Shown: in pieces, positions 11,156 through 25,045 of the stretch
How the letters are laid out: every line of letters begins with the position of its first letter
Numbering within the stretch: position 1 is the first letter of the stretch
DNA from: Delphinus delphis
Lineage: Eukaryota > Chordata > Mammalia > Artiodactyla > Delphinidae
DNA: 64,000 bases
NCBI RefSeq assembly: GCF_949987515.2
Contig: NC_082698.1
Span: 1,815,501-1,879,500, forward strand
Reading direction: 5' to 3'
The notes under the pieces: model-generated
Database searches by the model: none
What the model was told of the DNA's origin: nothing
Seen by the model: the letters and a program-made list of their open reading frames with translations, nothing else
Made by a program: the position numbers and the translations under genes

Positions 11156-14100
11156 TATTTACAAACATCGCTAGTGTATCGGTGCTTCGCCGTGCATGAT
11201 GCGCTATTGTAACACAGTTTTGCATCCTACTGTGATTTACTATTTTAGTATATATTTCTCAATAATAGCATAAGTTAGTAAATGTTGTCTTGAATGAATG
11301 TTTCAGAATCCAGCAGATGAGGCAGAGTTTCCTTAACATCAGTAGCCAGAGAAAACGATTTCCAGATTCTGTCTGAAAATATTTTGTAGGCACGTTGGCA
11401 TCATTTTGTGATAATGCTTTCTGAGACTTCTTATAGGCGTCTTTATCTAAGTCGTCAGAGTCTTTCACCTGCTTTAAAGGATGCAACGCTGCCTTGCAGA
11501 GCCACAGAAGAGTTGATGAACAGGAAAAGGATTTGTTTCTTTCCTTCTACTCTCGAGCTCTTTAATTTCACTTTTAAAATTCCGCTTTTGCCTTTGCTGT
11601 CTAGGACTCCCGGTGCGGCATCTCACGCAGGAGTGACGGTAGGGACTCTGCAGTTCCCGCTTCCGAGGGATGCTGCTAACCCTTCCCTCTGTCAGTGACA
11701 TGGATTGTAGATTTTATTAACTACCTTTCCTCGAGCTTAGGAAAGCTCATTCCATTCCCAGTTCGCCAGTGGTTACGTTTTGTTATAGTAATTTAGATAT
11801 GACTGAAAAGACTGGTCAGCTCAGTGGCCCGTACCCACTTATCTCTAGAATTGTGTAATAAGAAATATTCATCAGAGCATACATTTTTTCTCAGATTACA
11901 TACCCTGTGGTCTGATAGCCAGGAAAAGAGCTGGATAGATAGGTTCTTAGATTTCTCTTGAGTTACAGATGATCACCACGACTTTATTTCAGTCAAAATT
12001 TAGGTTCAAGGCCTGTAAGAAATAAATGGTGAGAAATAATGTTTTGGTGAAAATTAAATATTCCGCTTCCCCTACCGTGATTTTCTTCCTTTAAGCATTC
12101 AGTGTCCATGTCATTCAGGTAAGAAGATGTGTTCTCAACAGGGCAGTAGCCTTGTCTGTCTAATTTACTACTGAACCTCCAGTGCCTGGTAGAGTGTCTT
12201 GTCTCTAACAAGCACGTGGCAAATATTAAATCAATAATCAATACCACAGATACAGATTGAGCCCTACCGTGGACCGCGCGCTGGCACGCGTGCTGGTGGT
12301 TACTGCAGTAAACAAAACCGATGAAAACTTCTGCTGCCCTAGGTCTTACAGCCCAGCTTATTGTGTTACTATTTTACTGCCTAACTTGTATTACTAGACT
12401 AAAATACTCCTAGTGGGAAGTTTTCAGATAGGGAGACCTAGTCTTTCAGGTGTGACCCTTGGGGCTACTGTCCCTGGTTTCTGTAATGAAGAATCAGTTC
12501 CCTTCTGCTTCCAAATATCACCAACACGACAACCTTCAAAAAAAAACTGCATCAGGAATCACAAAAAATAATGTGTGTTCCTAAAACTCCCTGCATGTCA
12601 TGGCCATCTGTGTCATCACTGTATTTCTTGAATGCATGTAAATGTGGCTTCAGTTAGAATTCTGAGAAGCTTGAAAGCTTAAGGTCTCAGTCTCCAGCTA
12701 TCACGTGAGGGTTCGGAGATGAAGATTTGGGTAGAACCTTTCTCGGTGCCTTTGTGGAAGAATGGTTTTGCACTTGTATCCAGCAGTGTTTACCTTCAGG
12801 TTTTGAAGTTGGTGAGCAGGGGCAGACCAGGTGTTTTGGACGATGACATTTAGGAAACTCTCTGTCCTCTTTAAGGAAAAGAATACAAAATCCCTGGTCG
12901 GAGTTAGGGCTGGAGGTTTGGTGGAGTTTGTATGAATGAAGACCCTGGAGCTCAAGCCTCGTCAGCTTAAGGCAGATCTGTCTGCCTTTGGAAAGAACAG
13001 AAATATGAGTGTTTCCCAATGATGAAGGCTTGCGTTTTTTCTCGTGATGATGACCTGGTGGTCTTGAGTCTTACTTGCAGTTTCCTTTTTCCTCTGGCAT
13101 CAACTCAAATGCCGTTTATATAAACAACATATTATTCAATCTTTAAGGACAATAAGTATTCATTTCAGGCAGTATTATCCTCAGTAGAGTGGATTTTTTG
13201 CATTGGAAATGAACCTTGAATCTCTTCTGAACTAATTAGCCTATTTGCATCCATTCCCTGTGATAGAGAGACAAACCTGCTTGTAGATTTCCTCATGCCA
13301 CGCAGGCAGTGCAGGGCACTCGTCAGAGGCGTTACTGCGAGACCGTGCACGTGGCGGACACTCACAAATGTCGGTTGATTCAGGAAAAGGCAGATTGGAT
13401 GCAATGTGGGTTGCAGAGAATGGGGTTTTACCATTTGCAATAGAAAGAAGAAGGCTAGTGGCTCTTGGTGGTAGATCGTTGCCCTTGACATCCTAAGAGG
13501 CACATGGACTTTGACGGATGAGCGAAAAGGAGTCCTCAGAGGACCATGGCAACTTTCTAACTGAAACCTTGTGATGGACGCTGACGGCCAAGATATCAAC
13601 GTTGAGACACAAAAGGAGGGGCAGGGCTGCAGGATTCCGTGGATGACGAACCTTTTCTGTATGCTGGACGGATGCGCAAAGACAGGGCCCAGGAGCCCTG
13701 ACTCGGGGTGCCTCTGGCCTCAGAGCCTCTGGTGACAAGTCCCACTGCTGCCCGTCCTGAGCCTGCCACAGGTGGCTCTCCAAGGCTACGCAGGTAAACA
13801 TGTGGCTGTTTCCACACGAAGGAAACAGGTGCGTGTGTATCTTCCCAGAGGCACCGATGTCACGGGTAGCTTAGTATTAAGGATGCAGCTGGCTCTGCTC
13901 GGCTCCATTACAAAGGGAGACTCTCTCATCAAGGAATTCCCTGTGGGAAGAGGAAACACCGCCTGAGAGGGTGGCTTCACCGGGACGATGGAAGGCGGAG
14001 GAGGGGCTGGAAGTGGGTTTGGACGCGTTTGCTTGGGTGTCACGGCCACCTGAGACCCGCTGCCGTCGTGAACGCATCCATGTTTTATGCCTTCGGACTG

Positions 14101-17100
14101 TTGATGGGCTGTTTCCCTGTCACGGTCGGGGTGGATCTGTGGAAGCGTGGCCATCCTCTCGGGGACGCTGGATGGCCGGCGTTCCTCCAGGTCTGTCTTG
14201 ATTTTCTACCTTCTTTGCTTGGAATTTCCATGGATTCCAGGCTAACGTGGACACAGTCTTCTCTTTGTGTTGGGCACAGTAAACGTGCAGCATAAGTCTG
14301 TCTCACCAGTGTCACTTCTCCCAGGGACCCTTCACTTTGCTGTCAGCTCTGATGGTATGACTTTTCTTTGGCCTTTCCTGGGATGCTTTAGGCCATAAAA
14401 AATCTAGGTGTGACAGGATCCCTGGAAGTTATTGGCAAGAATGACAGTTACAGGTAAATATATTGCAGCAAACAGTTACTCTCCTGCCTGCCTGCCAACT
14501 GCTGCCTTCCTTTCTTCTCTCTTCCCCCTTCCCTTCCTCTGTCCCTTTGTAAAGTCAACACATGTGTAGAATGCCTTAAAATTGTAAGAAAAATGACGCG
14601 TTTTTCTTTGAGCACGAGTTACTTGCAGACACTTTATAACGACCTTGTTGTGCACGGGGATGACCTCACCGAACCCTCACAGGCCTCTGTGGAGCAGGTA
14701 ACAGTGTCCTCACCTGCCCTGGGGGACACTCGTTCTGCGGTGAGGCTGGGCCAGTTTCCGGGAGGGCAGTGTTGAACCAGATCCACGTGGGCTGCCGGCA
14801 CTGGCAGTTCTGAGCCTGCCCCAGGCTCCCTGGGCCGGGTCTGCGTGTGAGGGGAGAGTTCTGTTCCCTCCTGTTCCTGCGTCAGCAGGGATGTCACCCC
14901 CCAACCCATCCCCACCGATGGATGCCTTGACTCTGCAAACTCAAATACTCGTCTCACTTAGGGCATCAGTTCCACAAGGACAGGCACAGACGCCCCCTAT
15001 TTGCCGAAACGTGGGCTCAGTGCAGCACAGTTTAGCAGCAGCTGCATATGATGAGAACATTTTTCTGCAAATTCCTGTCTTAGACATTCCTATTCTCAAA
15101 CACCGGGCATCTTCCCTGGGGTTATGTATGGAGCCCTGATCCAGTGGCTGTTTCCTGGGAGTTTGTTTGGGTTTTGAGGAGTGGAGATGTCAGTGTGGAC
15201 GTGACCCATTAAAGCCCCTTTCGCCGCCCCCACGAGTCCTGTGATGGGCCGCACGCCGTTACCCGAGTGGGGCTCGGGGCGGAACCCACCCTGGGCAGGT
15301 GCTGAAGGGAAAGGCGGGTTTGGGGTCCCCATTGCGAGGCTGTCAATCATCTTAATTTCATAATGAGGAGAGACGCCGTCAAGCAGGAAGATTCCTAAAC
15401 ATCGTCCGCTGGTTGATCACGTCGCTGTCTAAATGCGTCTCTGAAGAGAAAGACGCGAGCTGAGCATATTTCCTGTGCTTTATTACTGCCTGGGACGTTA
15501 CGAGACAGGTAAGAGGTGAGCGTAAATCGTGTGCATTGAGCAGAATGAAGTGGTTGGAAGAGAGCTGCCTGGTGCCGAACAGCACGGTGTTGGTAAACGC
15601 CTCGCAGAAGCCCCTCCCACACTTGCGGTGTTGTGCAGACAGACGGGATTGTGTCCTCTTTGAAGGTCAACAAAACCTCGGGCTGCCTGTGACGGATAGA
15701 ATCCATCTGCTGCAGCTTTCACGGGGAAACGCGTTTATTTCAAGGCAGAAGGTTACGTTTTTGCCAATGCCACTGCGTTCCATGGAAGATGACACTCTTT
15801 TTGGGGACAGCCACGTGCACCCTGGGACCCTCCACGGGACAGGTGTGGCCGGACCCCCGAGGGTGACCCTGCTAAGAGTAAACTCAGAGGTTGGAGAATC
15901 TGCTTGGACCCACTGAACCACTTACGAGATGAATCCTTCAGGAGACAAATGTTGCCTGGGAGCCACTCGGTTGCTGTGGGTTTGTTAAGCCCCTGCTCTA
16001 TACCCGGTACCTGGATGTGTCCCATGAGCACAGTCCTGCCCTCAAGGAGTTCATGAGTGTGTGGTCTGGGCGTTCTGGTGGAAAGTGTGTCTGTGGGAGG
16101 GGCAGTTGCTCTGCTGAGCCCGCCCTGGGGTCCAGCCCTGGGGTCCGCTTGGCCACAGTGCATGGCCGCGTCACAGCCCGTTCCCACCCCAGGCCCCTGA
16201 GCTGCACACCCCACTCCTTCCGCAGTGGACCTGGGATTCCAGAGCAGGTGTGGGCCGCGAGCGGGAGGCTACGCTGCCGGGGCTCCTTAGATGTCAGTGT
16301 CAGCCGGTCCGTTGTTTCCTCGTGAAGATGGTTCCTGCGCTGCTGTCTTCCTGCTTCTTCACTGACTCAGCTCATGACGGCATCAGGACGGTTCCATTAC
16401 CCAGTATCAGTGACAGTTTGTTCTTCGGGGCAGTGTAATTAATCTCTAGTTTTAATAAAGTGAATATTCAAATTATTGTGTACCAAGTTACATGAAATCA
16501 TAAACATAACAGTAAATTAGGATTTCTAAGCTGATGCACGAAGCTGAGTGAATTTTCCCCCCTCTTAGCATTAGGTAACTCATATGTTCTTGCCTGTCAC
16601 CATCTGCCATGAGGGGTGGGGCGGGGGAGGGCTGGTCCACACGTGACCCTCCCGAGGGGTGACTCTGCTGCGGTGCATGGACTTCTGTCCCGTGGAGGTG
16701 GGTGCAGGTTCACGGTGACCAAGTGGGTCCAGCACACCGTTGGCGCTTGTGCCATCAGTGACGCTGACAGAGACACACATCAAAGCCATGCCATGTGCTT
16801 CTCTGCTCTGTGGGAGGGGACCCGGCTGAGAGGGGAAGGGGCCGGACGGATCCTGGCTGGGATTCAGCGCCAGCTTCAGGGCCGGGAGCACCTTTCATCC
16901 TATGGTCGGTGACCTGGAGGGATCGCCAGTCCTGGGGTGGGGGCTCCGAGCACCGCCAAGGGGTCTTCAGGGCCGGTGCCCACAGACTAGATGTATCAGG
17001 GGTCACTGGGGTGTCCCAGTGCTGGGGCATAGCTGGAAGTGTGTACGGATGTGCGGACAGAAAGCTGGAGTAAAATGAGTCAAACAGTGGCAGTGCCTCC

Positions 17101-20100
17101 GTGGGAAGGGCTGGTTCCTGATGAAGTTTCAAGTGAGGCAATCAGACCGAAATCCACCCTTTGCAGAGCAGTTCTGTGCCAGACATGCCTGCAGATCCAA
17201 AAGAACCAAGAGGAGGCTCTGTGGGCAGATGAGGAGGATTTGTACGGGAAAGTCCTCTTCCAAATGTCAGAAATGAGGGGAGGCAGCCCAGATGGGTTGA
17301 GCAGAAATGAACACGTGCATGGGAGCCGGGCTTGTGTTACCGAATTAAGTTGTGTGGATAACCCCCGGCCCGGCTGGACCAATTGCCTTGGAGGGAAAAG
17401 GTTCTTTGCCCCTTCGGATCTGTGTGGCCAAAGAATGCAGAAGCGGGAACTTGGTTCACAGGTCGACTTCTTGCCCACGTGGGGAGGGGTTTGATTTTAG
17501 AGTCAAGACAAAGGGAGGAGGGGGGAGGCCGAAGATGGGGAGGCCCATGCATTAGTCTCCGGGGAAGGGCAGGGCTCTCCCAGGGAGCAGGCTGCCACCC
17601 CTTTGTATCCTTTTTCAGTCCCTGACTTCCAGTCATGGCGTCATTCCGCTGGGTGTGTCATTTAGTCGCTAATGTAGTGAAATCAGCCTAGCGTGGGACC
17701 CGGGTCTGTGGGAGGTCAGAGGTCAGATTCATCACCGTCTTGGTCCCAGCGGGTTCCTTCTGGTTTTTGGTTTTCTCTCCGTGTAGCTTCCTTTCTTCAT
17801 CTCCAGACCCGGAGACTTAAAGATTTACGTTAGTTCCTGTTGGGGGGCAGGGAGGCGACGGGTTCCGATTGATGGTCCAGTGTCAGCTCTGGCCACGCTG
17901 GTGCACCTCCCGCGAGCAGGCATCACCCTGAGAGGTGGTGCTGCGATGCTCCGTCGGTCCACAGGTTGGACTCTGTGCTGAGCATCATTTTAGGAACTGA
18001 ACGATGCTTTAGAAAGTGAAGGCGTAGGTCCTTCTAGAAATGCTGTTTCTCAGTCTTCCGTTTCCAGTGCTTCTAGGTGCAGGACCATGAGGTAGGTGTA
18101 GTCACAGCCCAGCAGGGGAAATGAGGGGCGAAACTTCAGAGGGCTGTCACTTTGTATGACACGCCAAACCAACACACTGCTGTTCTAGCATCTGAACAGT
18201 GGGAAACGGGAGATTCAAACAGAGAGTTTTACTTCTCCTGGTGCATTCCTCACAGCAAACTGTGCATACGTATCCCTCTCACTGCTGACTCTTACTTAGG
18301 GACACATCCCGACATCATTTTCCTATTTCCTGAAAAGATGGAGAAGAGAGGTTTCCAGGCAACCGCTCACCCCCTCATGCCCAGGCTCACATCGCCGTTG
18401 AGCTAGGCCACCAGCTGAGCGCTGTAGCTCTCTGGGTCCCCTGGGGGAGGCAGATGCACACATAGGTGATTGTGTCAAAAGGGGACACAGAAAGGGGGCT
18501 CTTGGGTCAAAGGGCATTGTCCGAGCCCTCCCTCGGGGGCAGGAGGCAGCAAGGTACGAGACTCTGTTACTTGTGGGTCAGCACGTAACAGGGGGGTTTG
18601 GGGGAGATGAGAGGTGTCGCCTGGGAAGGCGTTTGTACTTGCTCCGTGGTATGGGGGGCTGGCGGTTCTGTCAGGAGGAGAGGAGAGCCCCCCCATCCAG
18701 CTTGCAGGTTACAAGGGCTCCGAGGGAGGGCACAGTCTGGGAGAAGGGGCAGGGCGGTGCCAGTGAGCTGCGAGTGCAGGTTGCCAGGATTGCCCACCCA
18801 CTACCCCTGGCTATTCTTGGCAGACACACACTCCGTCAGCACCGGGGTGCTGCCTAGGTGCCGGGGTGGCAGAAAAGACAAATGTGGTGCGTGTCTTGCG
18901 CAGCTCACAACCCGCCAGAGCCAATCACGAAACAGATACTTTGCTGGGCAAGGTGAGAGCGGCCTTGGAGCTTGGGTGACCATCCAGCCCAGCTTACGAG
19001 TTTGCTTCCCCGGAACGTGGAAAACTTTACCAGCACCAGGAGCCGGATGTCTCCTTAAGAAAACTGCCGGAATGGCAAACACCAAGAAAGGCAAAGCAAA
19101 ATCAAACACGTGTGCGGGAGCTTGGCGCCGGCTTTAACTTGGACACCAAGGCCCGTCACTGTTCTTCCTAAAAGGAGCCGGGTAAGCACTGACAGAGCTG
19201 GGGGTCAGGGCACAGGGACACGACGCCCTCAGAGCACAGGGGAGGAAGGAAGAGCCTGTGCTCTTGACTCTGTGCCCCCTCCCTCCCCTCTGCCTGTTGT
19301 CAAAGCCTCACATGCTGCCAGAGACCCCAGACCCTCCTCCTGGCGAAGCCTCCACATATGGACCACTGCCTGAAGTCACCCCCTGACTGGTCCTGTTTGC
19401 AGAAATAATTACCAGTTGGCAGATACACCGCCTGAAGGATTCCACCAGAGCTGAATCATATGCTAAACGGACGTAATAAACAAAATTAGCCGATGACTGT
19501 TTGCTGTTTTGAGGACGTGGCTGAGAGGAGAGCACAGCATCTCCTGTGTATCAGGTGAGGTTCCTCTTCATCGGAAGACCTGCTGCCATCCTGGTGTTTC
19601 CTCCATACACTCTGCATCCCAAGATAAAGGTCTTCCTCTCTGCGTGGTGTCCTCAGTGCCAGACGCTACAGGCGAGGCCTCCGTCCTGCTCTCTTGTAAA
19701 GATTTGGAAGCTAAATGTCTAGCATCTTATCTACTCTGCAGCCCACTAGTGGTTATAATTCTGGGGCTCCTCTGGTGCCTTCCACACCAAGTATTCCTCC
19801 AGTAGGGATGAGGTCAATGTTGTCTCCAGCACTGCCCTTCCCTTCGTCCTCTGGGGAATGCGGCCAGCGACAGAGAACCTGGGGCTGAGAGCAGCTCTGT
19901 TCCAGTGCAGGCCTAAGAGGAAGAGAAAACCCAAGGGAGCAGGAACAGACCAGACCGTCCAGCCTGAGCGGACACCCCTGAACTTGCACAGTCCCCAGTT
20001 AGCATCTCAGCCTGAGGCCGGATGGTTAGAGCCCCTGCCTGTCCCGCCGTCCCAGGGCCACCAGCCTTTCTCTTCCTTTTTTTTCTGTTGAATCCTGGGA

Positions 20101-20840
20101 AAAGCAAATCCAGCCGCTGGCTGGGTTCCAGTTCTGGAGGCAGGTACCGGGAGAGGTCAGGGGTCAGGGTGCCTGTGAGCACAGGTGGCCGCGCAGAGCC
20201 TGCCCGCCCTCTCCTGTGAGTCTATCAGTGTGTCAGTGACCGAAGGCCCCTGTGCGGACAGCAGGGTGGCCTCTGGTGGCACAAAGGAGAAAGTCCTCCA
20301 GACGCTCCAGCCCGCCCAGGAGTCTAGCTGGGATGGGGCACGCGTTCAGCCAGGTGGGGCCCCAGTGCCCGCCCTGCAGAGGGATTTGGGCAGACACGCC
20401 TGGCCTTGAGTCAGTCGCTGAGTCCTGCTCTCCGGCGACAGACAGGGACCGCAGAAGTTCTCCTTCGTCCATCTATCCTGGGGTCACTCAGCTGAAAAAT
20501 GCAAAGAAAGCGCCTTTGCCGGTCAGGCCATCAGAGAGGGATCTGGAGGGAGGTGGCCGTGACGTGACGGAAGGGGCAGCGCAGGGCGGGATGGCTGCCC
20601 CCCCCCCCCAGCTGCCTGCCTGCAGAGAAGCACAGGGTTAATTACTGTTTTGCCTAAAACATTGGTTTTTATTAGTGATGCTGATGGGATTGCATTGCTG
20701 TCTTATCTCTTAGCTGGCTTAGCAGGTTTTTTTGGCCTCTTATCTCAGTTTATTTACTCAACTAAGGGATTCAGTGCTGTCCTTTGGGGAAAGCAAGTTA
20801 TGATAATTACTTATCAGTCGACACAGTTTATTGAGTGCCT
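11156..20840. other. GC-richer non-coding DNA, no gene recognised
   Basis: Nearly 10 kb with many short open frames on both strands, all under 180 codons and overlapping each other in several frames, as expected of GC-rich non-coding DNA. Short stretches near 14590-14720 and 18070-18120 resemble MIR- or L2-type ancient repeats (for example ATGAGGTAGGTGTAGTCA) but are too worn to bound. No convincing exon with paired splice sites, CpG island or structured RNA was found by eye. Confidence 0.45.
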
Positions 20841-20849
20841 GCCTCATCT

Positions 20850-21030
20850 TCCAGGACTCAGCTCAAGAGGCATCTCTCTGGGAGCAGCTGGCGTCCCAGG
20901 GCCCCTTCGGCCCTGCCTGCCTCCTGGCGGGTGATTATCTCTTTGCAGCAGTGTTTCCTATGGTAGCGTCTTCCTGGCCGAGCTGTGTGCCATCTGGCAG
21001 GTGGAGATGCTCCGTAAATGCCTGAGCTGG
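20850..21030 (+). repeat. LINE-2 3' end fragment
   Basis: Text of the form GACTCAGCTCAAGAGGCATCTC ... CAGGGCC ... ATTATCTCTTTGCAGCAG ... GGTGGAGATGCTCCGTAAATG follows the order of the L2 3' end. It is worn and non-coding. Confidence 0.5.
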
Positions 21031-22440
21031 GGGCGGGGGGATGGAGTGGGAAGCAGGAAGTTGCCAGCAGCTCCCGCCCACACGGCGCTCCAGATGGGGA
21101 TCAGGGGTTACCATTGGTCAGAGGAGGTTCCTGAGCCCCCCCTCCCAGTCTGCAAGTTACCTCTTCCACCTGCCGGCCAGGGTTGAGCTCATCTGTGCCC
21201 TGGAGGTTGGGAGCCAGATCCTGTTCCCACACCAGGTGCCTGGGTCTAATATCGACACACAACACACCTGCACAAGGCCTGAAGCTGGTGGGAGCTTGGC
21301 AGTGATATGACCCCTTCTTTCCATCTCATCTCATCCACCAACTACGACAGTAATTTTGTCGACGTTGGTTATTAACTTTTTATCTCCACTGATATTATGC
21401 AGTCGATTTTGTGAACTAACTGGTGAGTGGTGCGTTTTTATATGGACCCAGATGGATTCGAAGCAGGTTAAAAACTGTCTTTCCAGCGTCTTTTTTTAAA
21501 GAGGTAGATAAGGTTTACTTATTCTTTTTTCCTTTTTGGTTGACTTATCATTTCTGACAGCAAAGTCATGCGATGATAAAACTGTTCCCACACTTCGATC
21601 TGTAAAATGCTCTTGCCGTGGCACTGTTTCTTTTAAGTCACTGTTGTTACTTTCTCATTCTTTGCTGAAGGGTCATCTTCGTTTTGAACAAAAGATCAAG
21701 TTCAGTCAACAAATTCATCAGGTAGCCTATCACTGGGGTCATTGAACTTGGCTTTGAGAATCGCAGTTCTTTGAAGCCCTGTGTCACACCAGTGGAGCTG
21801 TCTCTGAACAGGGCCAACAAGTGGTTAAATTGCAGTGGAAACACCTGTGGTAAAATAATGTAAATAAAGGAATCTTGAAGGAGGGAAGCTGAATTTACAA
21901 AGAAATATTTGTGTACAGCTCCATAGTGTGTGGACTTTCACAGAACTGCCTCATTAAACTGACACATGCACACTCAAAATGCTCACCCTGTTTGGCCCTG
22001 AACAAGCATCCTGGAATGGGCAATAAATGCAGAAATTAACCTTTTGCACACAGTTGTTTATGTCATGTTTATTTATAATAGGCAACACCTATTATGATGG
22101 GGGCCGGTTAAGGGAGCATGGCAGATTTGTGTGGCGGTTCCACTGCCTGGAATACTAGTCTCTGATTAATAACTGGACTTGGGAAGGCCATTCAATGACA
22201 GGAGAAGTGGGAGGGCAGTGTGTGCAGCGTACTGGTGGTCCGTCACCGGTACAGCCAGACCATGCCTCTGGAGGCTTCTGGTTAGCTGCATGACAGAAGA
22301 TCAACAGTGTTCAGCTGGGGGACCATAGGGACATTTTTAGATGCTTATTTACTCCCTTTTAGACCTTTTCTAGAATGTGTTTTTATTGTTAATTAAGACA
22401 ATATATATTGAATAGTGTGGTATTTTTGCTGACTTTAAAT
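21031..22440. other. Non-coding DNA, nothing assigned
   Basis: No gene or clear repeat was recognised. The left third is GC-rich and the rest is AT-rich. Frames are short and lack domains. Confidence 0.4.
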
Positions 22441-22876
22441 CTGTCTGTGACAACAATGAGACACCACGACACACCTGCTGGAATGTCTAAAATCCAGGAC
22501 GTTGACACCAAGTGCTGTTGAGGATGTGGACTGACAGGAACTCCTTCATGGCTGGTGGGGATGCAAAACGGTGCAGACACTTTGAGAGACGGTCTGGAAG
22601 TTTCTTACAAAGCAGAAGTTAGTCTTACCATATGACCCAGCGGTCACACTCCTTGGTATTTACCCAAATGAGTTGAGAACTCGTGTACAAACAAAGACAT
22701 GCACACAAATGTTTATAGCAATTTTATTCATAATCGTAAATACTTGGAAGCAACCAACATGTCCTTCCATAGGTGAATGGGTAAACTGTGGTGCATCCAG
22801 ACAATGAAATATTACTCGGTAATAAAAAGAAATGAGCTATCTTGCCGTGAAAAGACACAAAGGAACTTTGTACATA

Positions 22877-24757
22877 CAGGCACACCGCTGAGATGTTGCT
22901 GGTTTGGTTCCAGACCACTGCAGTAAAAGGAATATGTCAATAAAGCAATTTGTTTGGTTTCCAAGTGCATGTAAACGTTGTGTTTGCACTTAATACAGTC
23001 TATTTACTGTACAATAGCATAATGTGTAAAACAGTGTGCAAACCTTAATTAAAAATACCTTCTTACTAAAAATGCCCACGCAATCGGAGACTTCAGCGGG
23101 GTCGTAATCTTTTTGCTGGAGGGCGTTGCCTCGACGTTGACGGCTGCTGACTGGTCAGGGTGGTGGTCGCTGAAGGCTGGGGAGGCTGCAGCGATTTCTT
23201 AAAGTAAAGACAGCAGAGAATCTGCCGCATCAGTTGACTTCCTTTCAAGCATGATTTCTCGGTAGCAGGCAATGCCATTGGATAGCATTTTACCCACAGT
23301 AGAACTTCTTTCGAAATTGGAGTCAGTCCTCCCAAACCCTTTCACTGCTTTCTCAACTCAGTGTATGTAATCTTCTTTATCCTTTGTCTTCATTTCAATA
23401 ATCTTTATAGCATCTTCACCAGGAGCAGATTCTATCTCAAGGAACCACTTTCTTTGCTCATCCCTAAGCAACTCCTTCCTCATCCATTAAAATTTTATTG
23501 TGAAATTGCAGCAATTCACTCACATCTTTGGCTCCACTTCGAACTCTAGTTCTCTTGCTGTTTCCACCACATCTACAGTAACTTCTTCCACTGAAGTCTG
23601 AACCCCTCAAAGTCACCCATGAGGGTTGGAACCGTCTTCTTCCAAACTCCTGCTACGGTTGATGTTTTGATCCCTTCTCACCAATCACAAGTACTCTTAA
23701 TGGCATTTTGAAGGATGAATCCTTTCCAGAAGGCTTTCAATTTACTTTGCTTAGATCCACCAGAGGAATCACTGTCTGTGGCAGCTATAGCCTTATGAGA
23801 TGTGTTTCTTAAATAATAAGTCTTGAAAGTCAAAATAGCTCCTTGGTCCATGGGCTGTAGAATGGATGTTGTGTTACCACGAAAACAACATTAATCTCCT
23901 CTCCATCTCCATTAGAGCTCCTGGGTGACCAGGTGCATTGTCAAGGAGCGATTATATTCTGAAAGGAATTTTTTTTCTGAGAAGTAGATTTCTACAGTGG
24001 ACTTAAAATGTTCAGTAAACCATGTTGTAAACCGATGTGCTGTCATCCAGGCTTTGTTGTTCCATTTATAGCACACAGACAGAGTAGATTTAGCATAATT
24101 CTTAAGGGCCCTGGGATTTTCAGAATGGTAAATGAACATTGGCTTCAACTTAAAGTCACCAGCTGCATTAGCCTCAAACAAGAGAGTCAGCCTGTCCTTT
24201 GAAGCTTTGAAGCCAGGCATTGACTTCTCCTCTCCAGCTATGAGAGTCCTAGATGCCATCTTCTTCCAATAGGAGGTTGTTTAATCCGCACTGAAAATCA
24301 CTAATGATCTGAGCTGGATCTTGTGGATAACTTGCTGCAGCTTCTACATCAGCACTTGCAGCTTCCCCTTGCACTTTTGTGTTATGAGATGGCTTCTTTC
24401 CTTAAGCCTCATGAACCGACCTCTGCTAACTTCAGACTTTTCTTCTGCAGCTTCCTAACGTCTCTCAGCCTTCATAGAATTGAAGAGAGCTGGGGACTGG
24501 CTCTGGATTAGGCTTTGGCTTAAGGGAATGATGTGGCTGGTTTGATCTTCTATCCAGACCACTCAGATTTTCTCCACATCAGCAATAAGGCTGTTTCTCT
24601 TTCTTATCATTTGTGTATTCACTGGAGTAGCACTTTTAATTTCCTTCAAGAACTTTCCCTTTGCATTCACGACTTGGCTAAGGGTCCAAGAGGCCCCACT
24701 TTCAGCCTGTCTCAGCTTTCGACATACCTTCCTCACTGAGCTCAGTCATTTCTAGCT
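22877..24757 (-). mobile_element. Tigger1-like (pogo/Tc1-mariner superfamily) DNA transposon, one end lost
   Basis: The plus-strand left end CAGGCACACCGCTGAGATG follows a TA dinucleotide (22875-22876) and continues with GGTTCCAGACCACTGCAGTA, which matches the Tigger1 terminal inverted repeat and subterminal region. Transposase remains are read on the minus strand across about 23100-24750. The opposite inverted repeat is absent: coding-side sequence stops near 24757 and L1 3' UTR follows. The remaining length is about 1.9 kb, against about 2.4 kb for a full Tigger1. The element is a dead fossil. Confidence 0.88.
23912..24259 (-). pseudogene. Tigger transposase fragment (DDE domain part)
   Basis: The longest surviving piece of the transposase, 115 codons. 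It shows the pogo/Tigger signature [20 protein letters not shown] near residues 10-30, then [10 protein letters not shown] and [12 protein letters not shown], the part of the DDE domain that follows the first catalytic aspartate. The region with the second aspartate appears just past the end but the frame is broken there. In intact elements this enzyme cuts and pastes the transposon at TA sites in the nucleus. Other fragments of the same protein lie on both sides in different frames, toward 24750 (N-terminal) and toward 23100 (C-terminal). Confidence 0.85.
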
Positions 24758-25045
24758 TGTGGAGATGAACAGGCAGAGCACACGGGATTTTTAGTTTTGC
24801 ATTTGGCAAAACTCATAGAATGTACAACATAAACAGTGACCCCTAATGTAAACTATGGACTTTGGGTGATAATAATGTATCAGTGCTGGTTTATCCATTA
24901 ATGGTAACAAATGTAGCACCCAACCCAAAAGGGCGATAAGAGGGGAAACCGGGTGTGGGGGAATATGTGGGAATTCTCTGTACTTTCTGCTCCGTTTTTC
25001 TGTAACCCTAAACCTGCTCTATAAAAAAATTAAATTGCATTTTAA

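Larger units (their letters stand above)
22446..25045 (+). mobile_element. L1M 3' end split by a DNA transposon
   Basis: Left part 22446-22876 is the end of L1 ORF2 and the start of its 3' UTR (TGAGACACCACGACACACCT ... GGTATTTACCCAAATGAGTT ... GGTGCATCCAGACAATGAAA). The right part, from about 24758, resumes farther along the same 3' UTR (GAACAGGCAGAGCACACGGG ... AATGTAAACTATGGACTTTG ... CCCTAAACCTGCTC) and ends in an A-rich stretch near 25045. The middle is the Tigger1-like transposon. Some 3' UTR sequence between the two L1 parts is missing, so a deletion accompanied or followed the insertion. Confidence 0.85.

Noticed and set aside
18598..19137. 179-codon open frame on the plus strand
   Set aside because: It overlaps other open frames on both strands, has low-complexity composition and no recognisable domain, in a GC-rich non-coding stretch.
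20650..20934. Possible membrane-protein exon (ALLSYLLAGLAGFFGLLSQF)
   Set aside because: A hydrophobic run from TG/CT-rich DNA without paired splice sites, running into an L2 fragment at its right end.
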